A stretch of DNA of 64,000 bases from positions 385,201 to 449,200 of the forward strand of contig CAMXCT020001380.1 in NCBI GenBank assembly GCA_947184155.2, written 5' to 3'. Position numbers and translations under genes: made by a program. The stretch is from Cladocopium goreaui. Lineage: Eukaryota > Sar > Dinophyceae > Suessiales > Symbiodiniaceae. Positions 23,116 through 35,005 of this stretch are shown here, in pieces. Numbering within the stretch: the first letter of the stretch is position 1; each line of letters starts with the position of its first letter. The notes below the pieces were generated by a model. The model was given only the letters and a program-made list of their open reading frames with translations, was not told the DNA's origin and did not search any database.

Positions 23116-26100
23116 CTTCCTCAAATCCGGGCAGTGAACGAAATTTCGGCCAGCCGGAATTTTCCAAGCAGGAAAACACACATTTCTTCAAAGGGCATTT
23201 TTTGTACCTTCGAGAGCAAAGTCATTGGAGTTTGGGCTCTATTGATGTCTGTCATATTGATTCTTGATCTATCCTGAGGCCCCAGCTCCAAGTCCCATTA
23301 AAAAGTTGTGTGGCCTCGGATGTCGGTCATCCTCTGGGGATCCAGGACATCTCGGATGCCGGATGATGCCGGAGCCAAGCAACTTGATGTCGCGGTACAA
23401 CAAACCGCAGTTGTGCACGTATTCGAGCCGGTCAATGATCCTGGGCGACAGTCGCATCGAAAAGCCACCTGGAACACATTGCGAAACCACAAAGGTTGAT
23501 GGATGCTCAATGAATCAACGTATTCAATCCTACTCATCTCTATTGTTCCTTTCCATTCTTCAGTTTGGCAACCAGGCATATCAGTGATGAACAGACTTAG
23601 TTGATCTGAATTGTAACTTTAGGTTTTAAACAAGTACCCAAATCTTGTTGGCTCCGGTCCCAAACCTTTGTCGGAAGATTGCAGCTGAGTATCTGAATTG
23701 CCAAAGTCAGGATGGTTTTGAGGCTGAATTGCTTGCCTCAGGACGAAACACCAACACCTTCAAATAATTTTCCGGAACATCCATAAGGGGTTGTAGAATG
23801 ACTATTGTCGGTGTTGTTACTATTCATTAGTATCATCTATTACAATGAAATAATCATTATTGTTCATTATTATTATTATCACTATTATCATTATTATCAT
23901 TACTATCATCATTACCACTATTATCATTATCATTATCATCGTAATTATTGTCATTATCATCATCATTCTTATATCAATATCAATTATATATATATATTAT
24001 ACATGGTACGTATCATGCACATACTGGCACATACACCATACGTATGTGTCAGAAATCAACCATACTGATTGTACAGGTTCAGGCTACAGCGGAACATTCG
24101 AACTGATTCATCACCGATATCACGGCTCGGACCACACTGTTCATCTTCAACATACCGTTCAGCTTTTGAAGCAGTGATTTTTGGGTCATTTCTAGAATTA
24201 ATATGAATTGATCATCCAATTTTTTTCGGGCAGCTCATTTTCCTTCATTTTCACAGCCGTGCCATCCTGTGCAGCGACCAGGTAACAGTGCTTGAAGTAA
24301 GCGTCCAATGATGGACCTAGAAGATCCATCACCATGAAGTTGTACTCACCCTGGGAGCCAATCCATCCTGAGTCGCGTCGCGAATGACTTCAGGGAACAC
24401 TTAAAGGGGAGATGGTCATATTTCTCCATTTAAGGCATGCAAGAAATCGCCCTTGTATTCCACTATATCCTCATTTATACCACAATTTTTGCTAGTTAAA
24501 TCACCAAAATTGATGAATATCCCATTAGATCACCATTGATCTTCCATTTTTCATCACCACAAAATCACCAGAACAAAACACACATCTGAAATGCACAGAT
24601 TGCCAAGTCTCTGATGTTTGGCGCCTGGCGAAGTGCGCCCAAGAAATGCTTTGGACCAATCCCATGGGGAGATCGTAACACACCAAAACCACCATGGCCT
24701 GGAGAAATTCGTTTGGTTAGTCTGACATTTTCGGGAAAAAAACACCCCAAACTTGATGGTTCATCATCGCTTCTTGCTCTAAACTAGCATTTTTTTTGGG
24801 GTATACCCCATTTTCAGACATAGCCAAATATCAAGTGCTTGCTCCTATCGCGTGATTTCCCCAGTATAACTCTAATTTACCCAAATGTTAATGGTTCAAC
24901 AGCCCCTTCTGATGGTTGCTTGAGCCATGAACAATACCACTGTCCCATCCCATTATACTGCTTGGGTATCTGCAGTATCCCTATGAAATGGATTATCATA
25001 ATCACCAACAAAACATACAGTTAGTATAAACCTCCACTAATAACAGTTATGTGCGATACTAATTAGCATGGTTCTTCATCAATCAAGTGAAGAATAGTAA
25101 CTATAGTAAAACCAGAAATATGATTAACATTGATTAACCATTAACCATACTTAACCATAGTTATTAGGGCATTTTTTAAAAATCCCCCGTTTAAATAACC
25201 AATGGACAGGCGACGTTTCGCCAGGCCGCCACGACGCCCAGCGACGCCCAGCGCCTCGCCGCTGTGCAGCCCCAAGGCTTCGTAGAACTTGCCCTCTCCA
25301 AGCCTTAGGGCTGAGCCAAGGTGTATCAAACAAGAATAAAACAGCACCATAGAGCACCATGTTGTATTATAACATATATATATACATCTCACATATGTAT
25401 ATATATATATGTATACACACATATGTAATATATATATATATACGTAATATATACAATATATATATATATATGATATATGTATATACATACACGTATGTAC
25501 GGATGAGCCACACACACACATGTATACAGTAGATGCTATATATAGATATTGTTATTATATATCAACTCAACTTGATGTATCCCGATTTTTCGGTGAAATC
25601 AAATGATTGCAATAACATGCAATAACATGCAATAACATGCAATAGCGCTTTAGCATCTTCAATAAACTGACACTTCCTTTGAACATCTTTGAACCGTACG
25701 TGTAAAGGATAGTTCAGGGGCCTGTTTCGACACAATGCTTGGGAATGAGATTGAGATGACTTGCTGGTGATTCTGGAAGACCTGTAAAATTCAGGCCCCG
25801 GCAATTTGTTTCCTTTTTCTGCAAGCTGCCATTCCTGTTAGCTGCTGAACTGCAGGGGATACATGCCTGCATGATCATATCTTTATCAGTGTGTAAAACC
25901 TCCTGCAAACGTTGGTGTCAAGGCGAAAACCAAACCCTTTCCAGTTGAGTGAACAAGGAATGGCACATTCAAGAGTTCTCTATTGGATGATTTGCAGGGA
26001 AGCATCTGCAAAGGTTTACATTCACTGACTCGACATCTCTGGATGCACACTGAGGCCAAGTCAACCTTCACAGCTACATTGTCACCTGTTTTCGAGAGCA

Positions 26101-26614
26101 CACAGTTGGGTTCGACTCGATTCGAATGTTGGGACTGCGAACAACGATTAACAACTAGAACCGATACACATTGGACAAGATCAAGTTGAACGACCGACAA
26201 CCTATATATAGCTCCAATGGTTTGTCATGGTTTGTCTGAAAATAGTGCTCCAAATCCCTTGGGATCATCGTGGCTGGGAATGTCCACAGCCCATGGGCCC
26301 TACATGGGCCATTTTGATTCACTTTCCGTAGACATGTTCATACTGTAAGATTACCAGAGGGTCATCTAGATATTGGATGATATTGGTATTTAACATTATT
26401 TAACCATCAAACGTATGGCTTCAACCAACGACAAACGAGGAGATCATAGCAGCTTTCAGCTTCTGGAGCCTGTCTTCTCATCAACACCAAGGTAAACCTC
26501 ACTGTAGGATCCAGAACCAATTTCCCCTTGGAGTCGATACCGTCCCGCCACCTGGGAACCGAAGATGGATTTGGGCGAACAGAAAACTATTGAAATGAAG
26601 AGGTTTCTCATCAT
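23060..26614 (-). CDS. CK1: Casein kinase 1-like Ser/Thr protein kinase, split gene (partial model)
   Basis: Minus-strand exons in the correct order spell CK1 landmarks: glycine loop (26470-26614), VAVK lysine strand (26051-26085), hinge and GPSL motif (24287-24367), YRDIK catalytic loop (23274-23468) and DFG motif (to 23115). The joins preserve frame at exon 1/2, at exon 24287/23468 and at 23274/23115. CK1 family kinases phosphorylate acidic or primed Ser/Thr sites and are cytosolic or nuclear. GPSL in place of APE-type landmarks, together with NFLMGLG after the catalytic loop, points to CK1 rather than other kinases. Missing from my model are the exon between 26051 and 24367 (expected HPQL...GIP region) and everything after DFG. 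Intron 1 is GC-AG and the intron 23116-23273 is GA-AG. The ATG pair at 26614-26609 is in frame and is the best start, but a 3' splice site at 26552 (CCCAG) would be an alternative exon border. Confidence 0.72.
23274..23468 (-). CDS. CK1 exon: catalytic loop
   Basis: Acceptor TTCCAG at 23469. Reads RLEYVHNCGLLYRDIK, then about 23 extra codons, then PHNFLMGLG, matching the HRDIKPDNFLMGLG region of CK1 with an in-frame insertion between DIK and P-x-N. The insert lacks GT/GC/GA...AG borders that would remove it cleanly. Confidence 0.72.
23830..23995. repeat. ATT/ATC trinucleotide-like repeat
   Basis: TTATTATCATTATTATC runs inside a CK1 intron; the Ile/His ORFs are artefacts. Confidence 0.9.
24287..24367 (-). 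CDS. CK1 exon: hinge and GPSL
   Basis: 81 nt between an acceptor GACTCAG and donor GTTACC. Reads GEYNFMVMDLLGPSLDAYF, diagnostic for CK1 (VMDLLGPSLEDLF in relatives). Splitting the codon T|GT to the next exon gives HCGFSMRL, preserving frame. Confidence 0.75.
25365..25560. repeat. TATA/TACA microsatellite
   Basis: Alternating TA with ACAC interruptions within a CK1 intron. Confidence 0.85.
26051..26085 (-). CDS. CK1 exon: VAVK lysine
   Basis: 35 nt preceded by AAAACAG and followed by GTGTGC. Joined in frame to the previous exon it reads TGDNVAVKVDLAS, with the invariant ATP-contacting Lys. Confidence 0.65.
26470..26614 (-). CDS. CK1 exon: start and glycine-rich loop
   Basis: Encodes RYRLQGEIGSGSYSEVYLG followed by VDEKTG. 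The GSGSYSEV loop is the ATP-binding glycine loop. The exon ends AAGACAG at 26470 and the intron begins GC. Two consecutive ATG codons open the frame at 26614. Confidence 0.75.
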
Positions 26615-28340
26615 GACTTGAGCTGAATTTGGTGATTCAAAGGTGACATCTCAGAAGTCCATAGGTCCATAGGTGACTCATTTGCAAATGGGAAGAGTTT
26701 GGGTTGCAAAGGGTAAAATTGTCAAAGACGGTCAAAGTAAACATGGCAAACTCGTGGAAGGTATGGAGCCACCAACTCTTACCCACACTCAACTTGTTAT
26801 TGCAACAAATTTGACACGGCGGCTGAGCTTCAAGCCAACTGTGGCAAAGGCGGTGGATGGATAGAGGAAGCCTCTGACTCCTAGTCAAAGTGGTAAACAT
26901 GGGAATCCTGGGTTTTCATCCCCAGGTTTTTAAATTGTTTTGACCCAAAATTTCAGTTTCCAATTTCATACTTTCACCCAGAAGCTCTGCGCAGTACTGC
27001 CAGCTGGGTGTTGGAAGCATGAGCCACCCATGTCGCATCCCAAAATACGCTCGTCGCCTGAATCATCCCCAATAAATCATTTTGCCCCAGTTTTCTCTCC
27101 ATTTTTCCAGGTTGGATTCCGCTTTGCCCCTTGCCCCTTGTTGAAGGTCGTCCTCCGTCTCCTCTTCAGACTCTTCCTCTTCTCCTGGCCAACCAGATCA
27201 CAGGGTTTCACACCATCCAGAACTGGGTGACCAAGAAGCCATGCAGTTGATCACCAAACGGTCACAAACAGCCTTCTACTCTGGCTTTCATTTTAAAAAA
27301 AAGGGATATTCTGCGGGATATTATAGGCTTAAAGTTGTGTTACTCCAAATCATATAAAATCCGAAACATGGAAATCTGTAAGTCTCCAAATTGCTACTCC
27401 CCGGTGGATCACCCCCCTTCCCCAACCACGTAGCACGGCCCGGCCCAGCTCTCCCGCAGCTGTAGTGTAGCTGGACTTCACCAAGGACATGGCTTTCAGT
27501 GCAATGGGGAAGTGCAAACCGCCCGGTCAAAAATCTCGAAAGTTCCTGGAATGCTTCTGAGAATGATCATCTAAACTGGTAAGATAATGATAATGGCAAT
27601 AATGCACTAGTTCCTGCAATGATAATGATAATTGCAATGATAATGACAATGATAATGATATTGATAATGGTTCCTGCTGAAGTTCCTGATCTTTTTTTTC
27701 CTTTTTTTCTTTTTTTAAACTGCGACTAGGACAGCTGCTAATGTTGCTCATGGCTAGATGCAGGGCTGTTGTTTTTGTGTCTGTCTTATGCTGGCCCATG
27801 CCACGCATGCTGACAGTTCTTTCCATGCTGAGTAGGGAGTAAACGGTCATAGATCAGTTCACTGGTGGGTCTGGAAGGTATGGCTTGAGTGGAGTCTGCA
27901 AAAAGGCCCAGCATAGCAAAGCAAAAAGGATACATGATCTGCCAATGTCAGAGCCCCCAAGCGAAGCTCTTTGATGTGGTTGGCTGCAGAGACGCAATGC
28001 ACAGATATTCACAGGATCTGTGGTTGTACTGAACTCATTGCAGATCATTGGAGCCATACCCAAAAAAAAATTGCTTCTTGATATAAATGGGTACCCCAAA
28101 ACATAACGGTTTCCCTATTAAAAATGACACAATTTGTATTATCTTGGCCTTCCCTGTTCCAGGAACACCCCCTAATATCGAAAACACAACCCGATGATTT
28201 TCCAATATGTATATATGTATATATATATGTATATTCCCATGATTGTTGGTTCCAAGTTGGTCAAATCATGTCAAATCCCTATTTTTGATGTTTAAGTAAT
28301 TTAAGTATCAAAAATCCAGTTCCAACACAATGCACTCTGC
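26615..28340. other. No confident gene; possible small exons
   Basis: A minus-strand acidic stretch near 27090-27200 (EEEEESEEETEDD in one frame) and a short MSLVKSSYTTAAGELGRA-like stretch near 27420-27492 look coding by composition but have no motif or verified splice partner. 27580-27670 is a GATAAT/GATAATG low-complexity run. Confidence 0.3.
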
Positions 28341-28345
28341 CTGGC

Positions 28346-28461
28346 CCATCAGCCGGCGATCACAGCTAGCCAAACCTGCCTGCAGGTTTGGCTCGGCGAC
28401 ATCGCGTGAAACAATGTCCCGAAGCCCAAGGATGATCCGGATCGTTCACAAGCTTGGCAAT
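28346..28461 (-). CDS. Candidate orphan exon (minus strand)
   Basis: Acceptor CTTGTAG at 28462, then an open frame beginning IAKLVNDPDHPWASGHC. A GC-type donor (CTGCAG|GCAGGT) is available near 28376. No family recognised; other frames are also open for part of the stretch. Confidence 0.3.
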
Positions 28462-28900
28462 CTACAAGATAGAACAAATACATGATTATAATACATGATA
28501 GTAAAACATAGTAAAACATCATATCACTCATCACTTTATATCAGCCATAAAACAAGTAGAACAACCACCAGCAAACATTGGAATCCACAGCTAGGCTGCC
28601 GGCGCTCCATTTGGGTGTCCATTGGCATAAGTCCTCGACACAATGGGAACCACTGGTCCACTGGATGGTGGCAGATAACATTTTCATCCCAGGCTTGGTG
28701 GTTTCAAAGTTTCAGCACTCAAAGTTTCTTTGTTCAACTCATCCCCAGCAGTTGATGTGGGTTTCAGTCAAGTCCTCTGGGACGCCCTTTTTTATCACCG
28801 CAGTTTTCCATACATCAGACTCTGAACTTGGCATTTCATTTGATCCAAACATCAACTGTGGTTTAACGCCCTGAAAGCATTGGAAATTTGGAACCAAAGG

Positions 28901-29012
28901 TGGTTGGTGGTTTCAACCCCTCTGAAAAATATGAAAGTCAATTGAGATGATTATTCCATATTATTCCCAATATATGGAAAGTCATAAAATTCATGTTCCA
29001 AACCACCAACCA
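28901..29012. repeat. Palindromic element, family B (GGTTGGTGGTTT ends)
   Basis: Starts TGGTTGGTGGTTTCAACCCC and ends CCAAACCACCAACCA; 112 bp, inverted ends, with TATTCCCAATATATGGAAA near the right arm. Copies at 37375-37470 and 58240-58334. Confidence 0.85.
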
Positions 29013-29551
29013 GAAAGGTGGTTAAACACATGGTTTTCTTCTGTTTCGAAGCCTTAAAAAGCCTCAGTTGCACAGCTTCAGCTTGCTACCAAGCTTCATC
29101 TCGGAAGTTATGTGTTCAACCGTTGGGACAACGGTCGTGGCCGGTTGGACGGGCACAGCCCACACAAGAACAGAACCGTCGAGGCCTGAGATTTTCATGA
29201 AGGAATTCTGCAAGTTCCCGGGAAGTGTCACTGTAATTTTCAAGTGTCCACTTAGTCCACTTCGATTCATATCGGGAACTGTGAAATCATGTTGATTTTG
29301 TGTCATAAAACTTTGACTCTCTAGAACTTCGCAAAGCTGAACATGTACACAGCGCCCTCTGTTTTGACCTACTTCTGTGTGTTAGCGGCGTTAGCGGTCC
29401 GAACCAGTGCGCCAACAATTCATCGGACCACTACTGTATCACTATCATTGGGTGTTGCTCCTGCATGGTTGGCTACAACTCTTCACAACTGTCTCCAGCA
29501 GGAGACAGCTAGCTTCATCACAAGGACATTCCATGGTCGGATACTTATGTC

Positions 29552-29648
29552 AATGGATTGGTTTAAGGGAAAATCTACAGGAAACCATGGTTTTTACCAT
29601 CACATATAGGGTTTTCCGGACCTGCAAATTTTCCCATCATCCAATTCC
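29552..29648. repeat. Palindromic element, family F (AATGGATTGGTTT ends)
   Basis: Begins AATGGATTGGTTTAAGGG, has GAAAATCTACAGGAAACC, and ends with a degenerate complement (CATCCAATTCCAT). Copies at 35595-35693 and 46764-46848. Confidence 0.7.
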
Positions 29649-29649
29649 A

Positions 29650-31800
29650 TGATTATGCCAATGGTGCTTTAGTACAGCTCCAGGGGTGGTTAAGCATCCA
29701 CAAAAAATCCTGAGATCCACCCAATCGACGAGACGGGGGATTATCATAAGGCCGTTGCCTAAAAAATCACCATTAATATAAACCACTTACGACATGGACA
29801 TCTATGGACGATATGGACGACTGACATCTCTATGTTTTCGCGCCTGTGGTCACCAGATTTGGAGCTTGGCATTCAGCTTCCGCACCTCCAGCCATGGCGA
29901 GCCATGGCATATGGCATCCCCCAGCGGAAAGTATCCAATCCATGGAGGCTTACTTTGGATGGGAATCCCATAGCCTCTGGTAATGACTAACATAGCTATG
30001 GCATCTATGGAAAATCACCATCTATAATTCGTAAATGATCTATGAAATATCTATGAAAAATGATCCTCTTTGCGATGCTCGAAAAAACCCGGAGGGTTTT
30101 TTAGAAATTCGCCTGCGGAAATCAATGCGATTTCCATGGGATGTTTCCGGCGAAGTACACCTCCATGGATCGGAGATTTTCCAGCCATGGAATTGATGAC
30201 ACCAGAGGGGAATGACTTAACCCACCATAGTGACTTCATGATCTTCACGATTCTCTAACCGACAAAAAGAGGGGACCACATGTTGTTTTTCCCCATATTT
30301 TTTCAGATGGGAAGGAACCACATTCCTGAAAACCCAGAGCTGCGGTAGGACACCTGTCCGGTCCCCGGAATGACCTGTGGATCTGGTCCCCGTCACCAGT
30401 ATCGGCATGGCTGCCTGACAAAGCACTGAGCGATACCATGACTGCACACAGTGTTTCCACATAAGAATGAGGAGATACCGCAATGACTGCTTTCCATAAA
30501 AGAACAAAAAACCAAACATCTTGCCAAATTCTTGGTGTTTTGAGCTCAAAACACAGTAGTTATTTTGTTGCTAAATATTTGTGTCGCTTATTTAACGCCT
30601 GTTTTTGCATGTTTTTGGAATGTTCCAAACTCTTGGAGACACCCACAGGCCATTCCGAAACAATTCATGGCCACAGCCGCAGTTACTGCAGAAAGCCTCT
30701 GGCTGACAGGCTTGCTCCACGGGTTCCTGCCACTGCACAGCATGTGAAAGCAACATGGTTGGGGCATGTGAATACAATACCTTTAGGGGAAAAACATGAA
30801 AAAACCATAAAAACCAAACAAACCAAAAAACGATGTCCTGCTTCTTTTCTTTCCGCCAATGCAAGCTTCTGATACAGAGACTGAAAATCACTGCCCTTTT
30901 TGTCAAACCTATTGCATGGCCATGAATCTAATTCACTGAACACCACAACGCCAGCATTTTTTCCTTTCTCAATCCAACTCACCTATTCCAACAAAACACA
31001 ACCATACAAAACCAAATACGAACAGCATCTTTTGGACTGCCTGAACATCATGAATTAGAACAAAGTAATATTCCGATGATATCCAGTATATCCAGTTCCC
31101 CAGAAAAAACAATCTGCAAAGAAACACCACTTCCTTCAACCAGCGCGTGGCACAACAGCCGCCCAACTCGACATCCTGCGGCCCTGGAGTGCTCAGCAGG
31201 GGCCACTGGCCTGTAGTTCCAGGAGTTTTGATGATTTTTGGCTATTCAAAATGCTGATTTTCTAGCAAACTCTTAGTCCAGTGATTTTCAATATCAACCT
31301 GTTCCATCTGTTAGATGTAACCAGTGGGTCAGGATATTAGATGTCATCCAACAAAATCAATGCCTTTCCCAGACAAAATAACAACGAGAAACAGCGCACA
31401 GCGTGGCCTTGTTGAGGATATCCGCTGTCCATGAAGGATGTCTGGCACGCGTATCATAGCTCAAGCATGAGAATTTGATGGAATTTCACTGAGGGACTGA
31501 GGGTCAATCGCAAGTACCAATCTTTTCAAGGGTCTCCATCATTTCCAACCGTGGAGACAAACCTTCCACACAGGTCATTGCTACCGTTTCTCATTTCTAC
31601 CGAACCCAATATCCATCCCCTAGGTCCTGTAGTTGACTGAAATACTCCGTAAAACTCAGAATCTTATGGTTGATCATCATGTTTCCCACTATTTTTGATG
31701 GCCATTTCTGCTGGTGGTAGATCTCCCAAATTGACACAACCCCCAGCCAGCCATATCTGTGGCTGGTTACCCTCCGTAACTTTGTCAAATGTGGCTGGGA
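29650..31800. other. No gene recognised
   Basis: Short AT-rich repeats and half-palindromes (for example CCTCTGGTAATGACTAACATAG at 29977, a family A fragment). ORFs at 30483-30982 lack motifs. Confidence 0.45.
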
Positions 31801-31859
31801 ATCTGGGAAATCCCCTCGCATCCATGGGAAAATCCATGGGAAAATCATCATCGTTTCCG

Positions 31860-32030
31860 TTGAAAACTCTCGTTATTTTCCCATGGATTTTTTTCCCATG
31901 GATTTTCCATGGATTTTCCATGATTTTCCATGATTTTCCAGGATTTTCCATTATTTCCCATGGATTTTCCATTATTTTCCATGGATTTTCCATTATTTTC
32001 CATGATTTTCCTGGATTTTCCATGGTCATG
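31860..32030. repeat. CCATGGATTTTCC short tandem repeat
   Basis: CCATGGATTTTCC and CCATGATTTTCC recur about twelve times. The Trp/Met/Gly-rich ORFs over it are artefacts. Confidence 0.85.
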
Positions 32031-32076
32031 GTTGATTACCTTTCAGGGTATCCCAATTTTTGTGAATTTTCAGTAC

Positions 32077-32188
32077 CTGAAATCCTCCCATTCTTGAGAT
32101 CTTCGGCCGAGTGCCACAACGCCTCTTCCCAGCTGGGCAAATCGCTGGGCGGATAGCCCTGGCATCGCACAGCATTTTCATCCATTTT
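32077..32188 (-). CDS. Orphan exon, unrecognised gene
   Basis: 112 nt between acceptor ACCTGCAG and donor GTACTG (after TTCAG). Open frame KMDENAVRCQGYPPSDLPSW continuing to AEDLKNGRIS, with normal globular composition. Good splice borders on both sides make it a credible exon. It could be a downstream exon of the CAF1 gene or a separate gene. Confidence 0.5.
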
Positions 32189-32919
32189 CTGCAGGTCAAA
32201 CATGCAAAAATGGATAAAAATGGGCAAGTTCCCTATCCATTTCTCCTGGGGAGATCATTTTTGAAGCATAACAACATATAACAACACCAGTACAGTAACC
32301 AGCGGAAACCGAACCTCATCCCAAGCACCTGAATCAATGAGACACGGCCCTACAGGAACCGAACTTGCAAAGGAATCAACTGACACACTCCAACCACTCT
32401 AAGTTCCTTACCTTCATGGTGAGCCTGGCATGATGCCACCAAGGAAACAATCCAACAATGAACACTGGGCCTCCCATCTGCATAGTATGGACATGGTTCA
32501 AAAACGTTGACGCCCCCAACTGGATGTCGAAAAAAAAAACAAGCATTGGTGCATCCATTTTAAATTTTGTGCCTCATTTTTGAATCATGACCATTTGATT
32601 CCTGCATACCAACCACATATCCCAACTATTTCTAAAGTAGTACCTTTGAGTTGCACCCAAACATCCAACAACAAATGGCACCTGAGAATCCTCGGTCCAG
32701 TAGTTGTAGCTGTAGCCTGCCATTAACATTTCTGCAACTTAGCAAAGGACCAAATGTAGCAGCACCAATGACAATTGATTTCGCTGGTTTACATTCTTGG
32801 AAACCACGTTTTCGCACTCGAAACAGGTCAGCATTCATCTTGCCTCCTTGAAAATAATTGCCGCTGCCTGCCGAAAAACGACCAGAACTGGACAGCGCTG
32901 CAAATGGCGACATGTGTGC

Positions 32920-33070
32920 GTGTATATGTGTATATGTGTGTATGTGTGTGTATGTGTGTGTGTATGTGTGTCTGTCTGCATGTCTGTCTGTCTGTCATTC
33001 ATTCATGCACGCATGCATGTATGCAATGCAATGCAATGCAATGCCATGCAATGCCATGCAATGTGATGTA
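32920..33070. repeat. GT/TGTC and ATGCA microsatellite
   Basis: GTGTATGTGTG, then TCTGTCTG, then ATGCAATGCA runs. Confidence 0.9.
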
Positions 33071-33159
33071 ATAATAGACCTGTGCATCATACATCTTCGC
33101 TACCTGCCACAACCCAAGCTGAGCCAATGTCACAACACCATCAAACGCCTGTGCCATCC

Positions 33160-33233
33160 GTGTGGAAGGACGTGGCTGTGGACGCTTCGGAATATGCGAT
33201 GGAGCGAAAGCGCTTGGGACCGTCCTGGGTGAC
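33160..33233 (-). CDS. Candidate orphan exon, strand uncertain
   Basis: Minus strand after GGCCCAG reads VTQDGPKRFRSIAYSEAS in ordinary composition. The + strand of the same bases is also open (SVWKDVAVDASEYAMERK), so the strand call rests only on the minus-strand bias of the window and the acceptor. Confidence 0.3.
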
Positions 33234-33294
33234 CTGGGCCCGCGGCTGCTTCTATTGAAATATGATGGATATTCATCTGGTAAACAGACAACAA

Positions 33295-33376
33295 ACTATG
33301 GAAAATCACCATTTTTAATAGGCAAATCAACCATAAATGGCCATTTTCAATAGCTATGTTAAATTACCAGAGGGTA
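33295..33376. repeat. Palindromic element, family A, left end missing
   Basis: GAAAATCACCATTTTTAAT through TTACCAGAGGGTA; lacks the left 20-odd bases present in full copies. Confidence 0.8.
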
Positions 33377-34144
33377 TTCATATGATTTACTCCATCAACT
33401 GGTGATTCTGCCGATGCTCCTGATGCTCCTGATGCTGCTGCCCATGATTATCATGATGATCCTCCTCCTCATCATCCTCCCCCTCATCTTTCATGAAACT
33501 GTTTCAACCATGGTCAATCTTTGGTAGTCCACCAAAAAATAATCCTTTGCTCTGTTTATTTTCCATGTATAGCCAAAAACTAAAGGACATTCAAGGGACT
33601 AAACTACCTATAACTACCTATCCAGTCGGTGATGCAACCAACAACTTCCGTTCCCCTGACCTGGAAGTAGAGTTCCAGCGTTGCCAAGGCATCACTCCCC
33701 GCGGTGTGAGGAGTGCCGTGCCGCTCTACACCTCGGTGGGAGTGGCATCAGTGGCATCAGTGGCATCGGTGGCATCGGTGGCTCGGAGTGGCACCGCTCG
33801 TGATGGATTTAACCATCAAACATGGGCATCAAATCAGCCAAAATGAGGATCGAAGCGTCAAAATAGGGCATAAACATCATAAACCCTGGAATTCACGATG
33901 AAAGTTGAGGATCTCACCGGCGAAACTGACGGTTTAAAGTTTAACCGAAGAACAATGGGGATTATGGCAGCAAAAATAGGGGGTTGGTGGACATTTTAGT
34001 TATCAAACATGGTCATTCATCCCTCAGACATGCAGACGAAATTGGCTGAAGCCTCTGGTAATCCAACATGGCAATCGATTTCACATGGCCAGTTTTGATT
34101 CGGGAACCCAAGCCCCTGGATTTTCCCGATAATCATTTGGTATG

Positions 34145-34497
34145 ATATATATATATATACATTATATAATTATATAATCTACTGTATACATATATATATA
34201 TTGATATATATATATTATAATGTAATATAATATAATATAGTATAATATAAAATAATACAATACAATACAATATAATATAATATAATATAATATAATATAA
34301 CACAATAAAATATAACATAATATAATATAATACAATATAATATGATACAATACAATATAATATAATATGATATGATACAATATGATACAATATGATATGA
34401 TACAATATGATACAATATGATATGATACAATATGATACAATATAATATAATACAATATAATATAATGTAATATAATATAATATAATATAATATATAA
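34145..34497. repeat. TATAA pentanucleotide-type microsatellite
   Basis: AATAT, AATAC and ATGAT units for about 350 bp; the Ile/Tyr ORFs in three minus frames are artefacts. Confidence 0.95.
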
Positions 34498-34957
34498 ACC
34501 ATTCCCAGTCATGGGTGGTTTCTATCACCCAGGTAAGGCCCGACGATCACTTGGTGCCCGACCAAACTCCCGTAGGAGGCTGTCTAAGGAGCCTCTGGGA
34601 AGCTCGTCTCGAAGCCTCAGGGATTTCCGTGGTGCCATGGGTCAAGTTATGTGGCTTCCAACCATCAAGACTAGTGACACATGGCGGTTTAGTGATCAAA
34701 CATGGGATATTCATGGGTACAGTAACTATGGTAGATATATCTATCTATCTATCTATCTATATATTAGCAACACAAAAAAGTGCCGAGGTCAGGTTATGTG
34801 TGATGAATGAGATAATCATACTTAAGTCCATCAACACACATGGGACTCAACAAACATGGGATAGTTATGGATAGTTTTCGGATTCATTGTGGTCATCCGT
34901 CCGCCAAATCCCATGAGATCATGGAATGTCCACGGAATGATGCCCTCAGGAACCAAC

Positions 34958-35005
34958 TCGTAGCGGTTGGGGAAGTAGCTGATTTGCAGCTCCTGAAGCT
35001 CGTCA
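34958..35005 (-). CDS. CAF1 exon: YFPNRYD
   Basis: 48 nt, acceptor ATCAAG, donor GTTGGT. Reads DELQELQISYFPNRY with the split last codon becoming Asp if the next exon begins C or T, as in YFP.IYD.KYLM. Confidence 0.6.

Noticed and set aside
23458..23485. Alternative CK1 join from donor CTG|GTCGCT at 24280 to the TTCCAG acceptor
   Set aside because: It puts the catalytic-loop exon out of frame; the donor CACT|GTTACC gives an in-frame HCGFSMRL.
25225..25310. Second kinase glycine loop (LGEGKFYEALGLHSGEALGV) inside a CK1 intron
   Set aside because: Looks like an N-lobe start but lacks the loop glycine and valine and the VAIK lysine, and no partner exons were found; could be chance in a GC-rich island.
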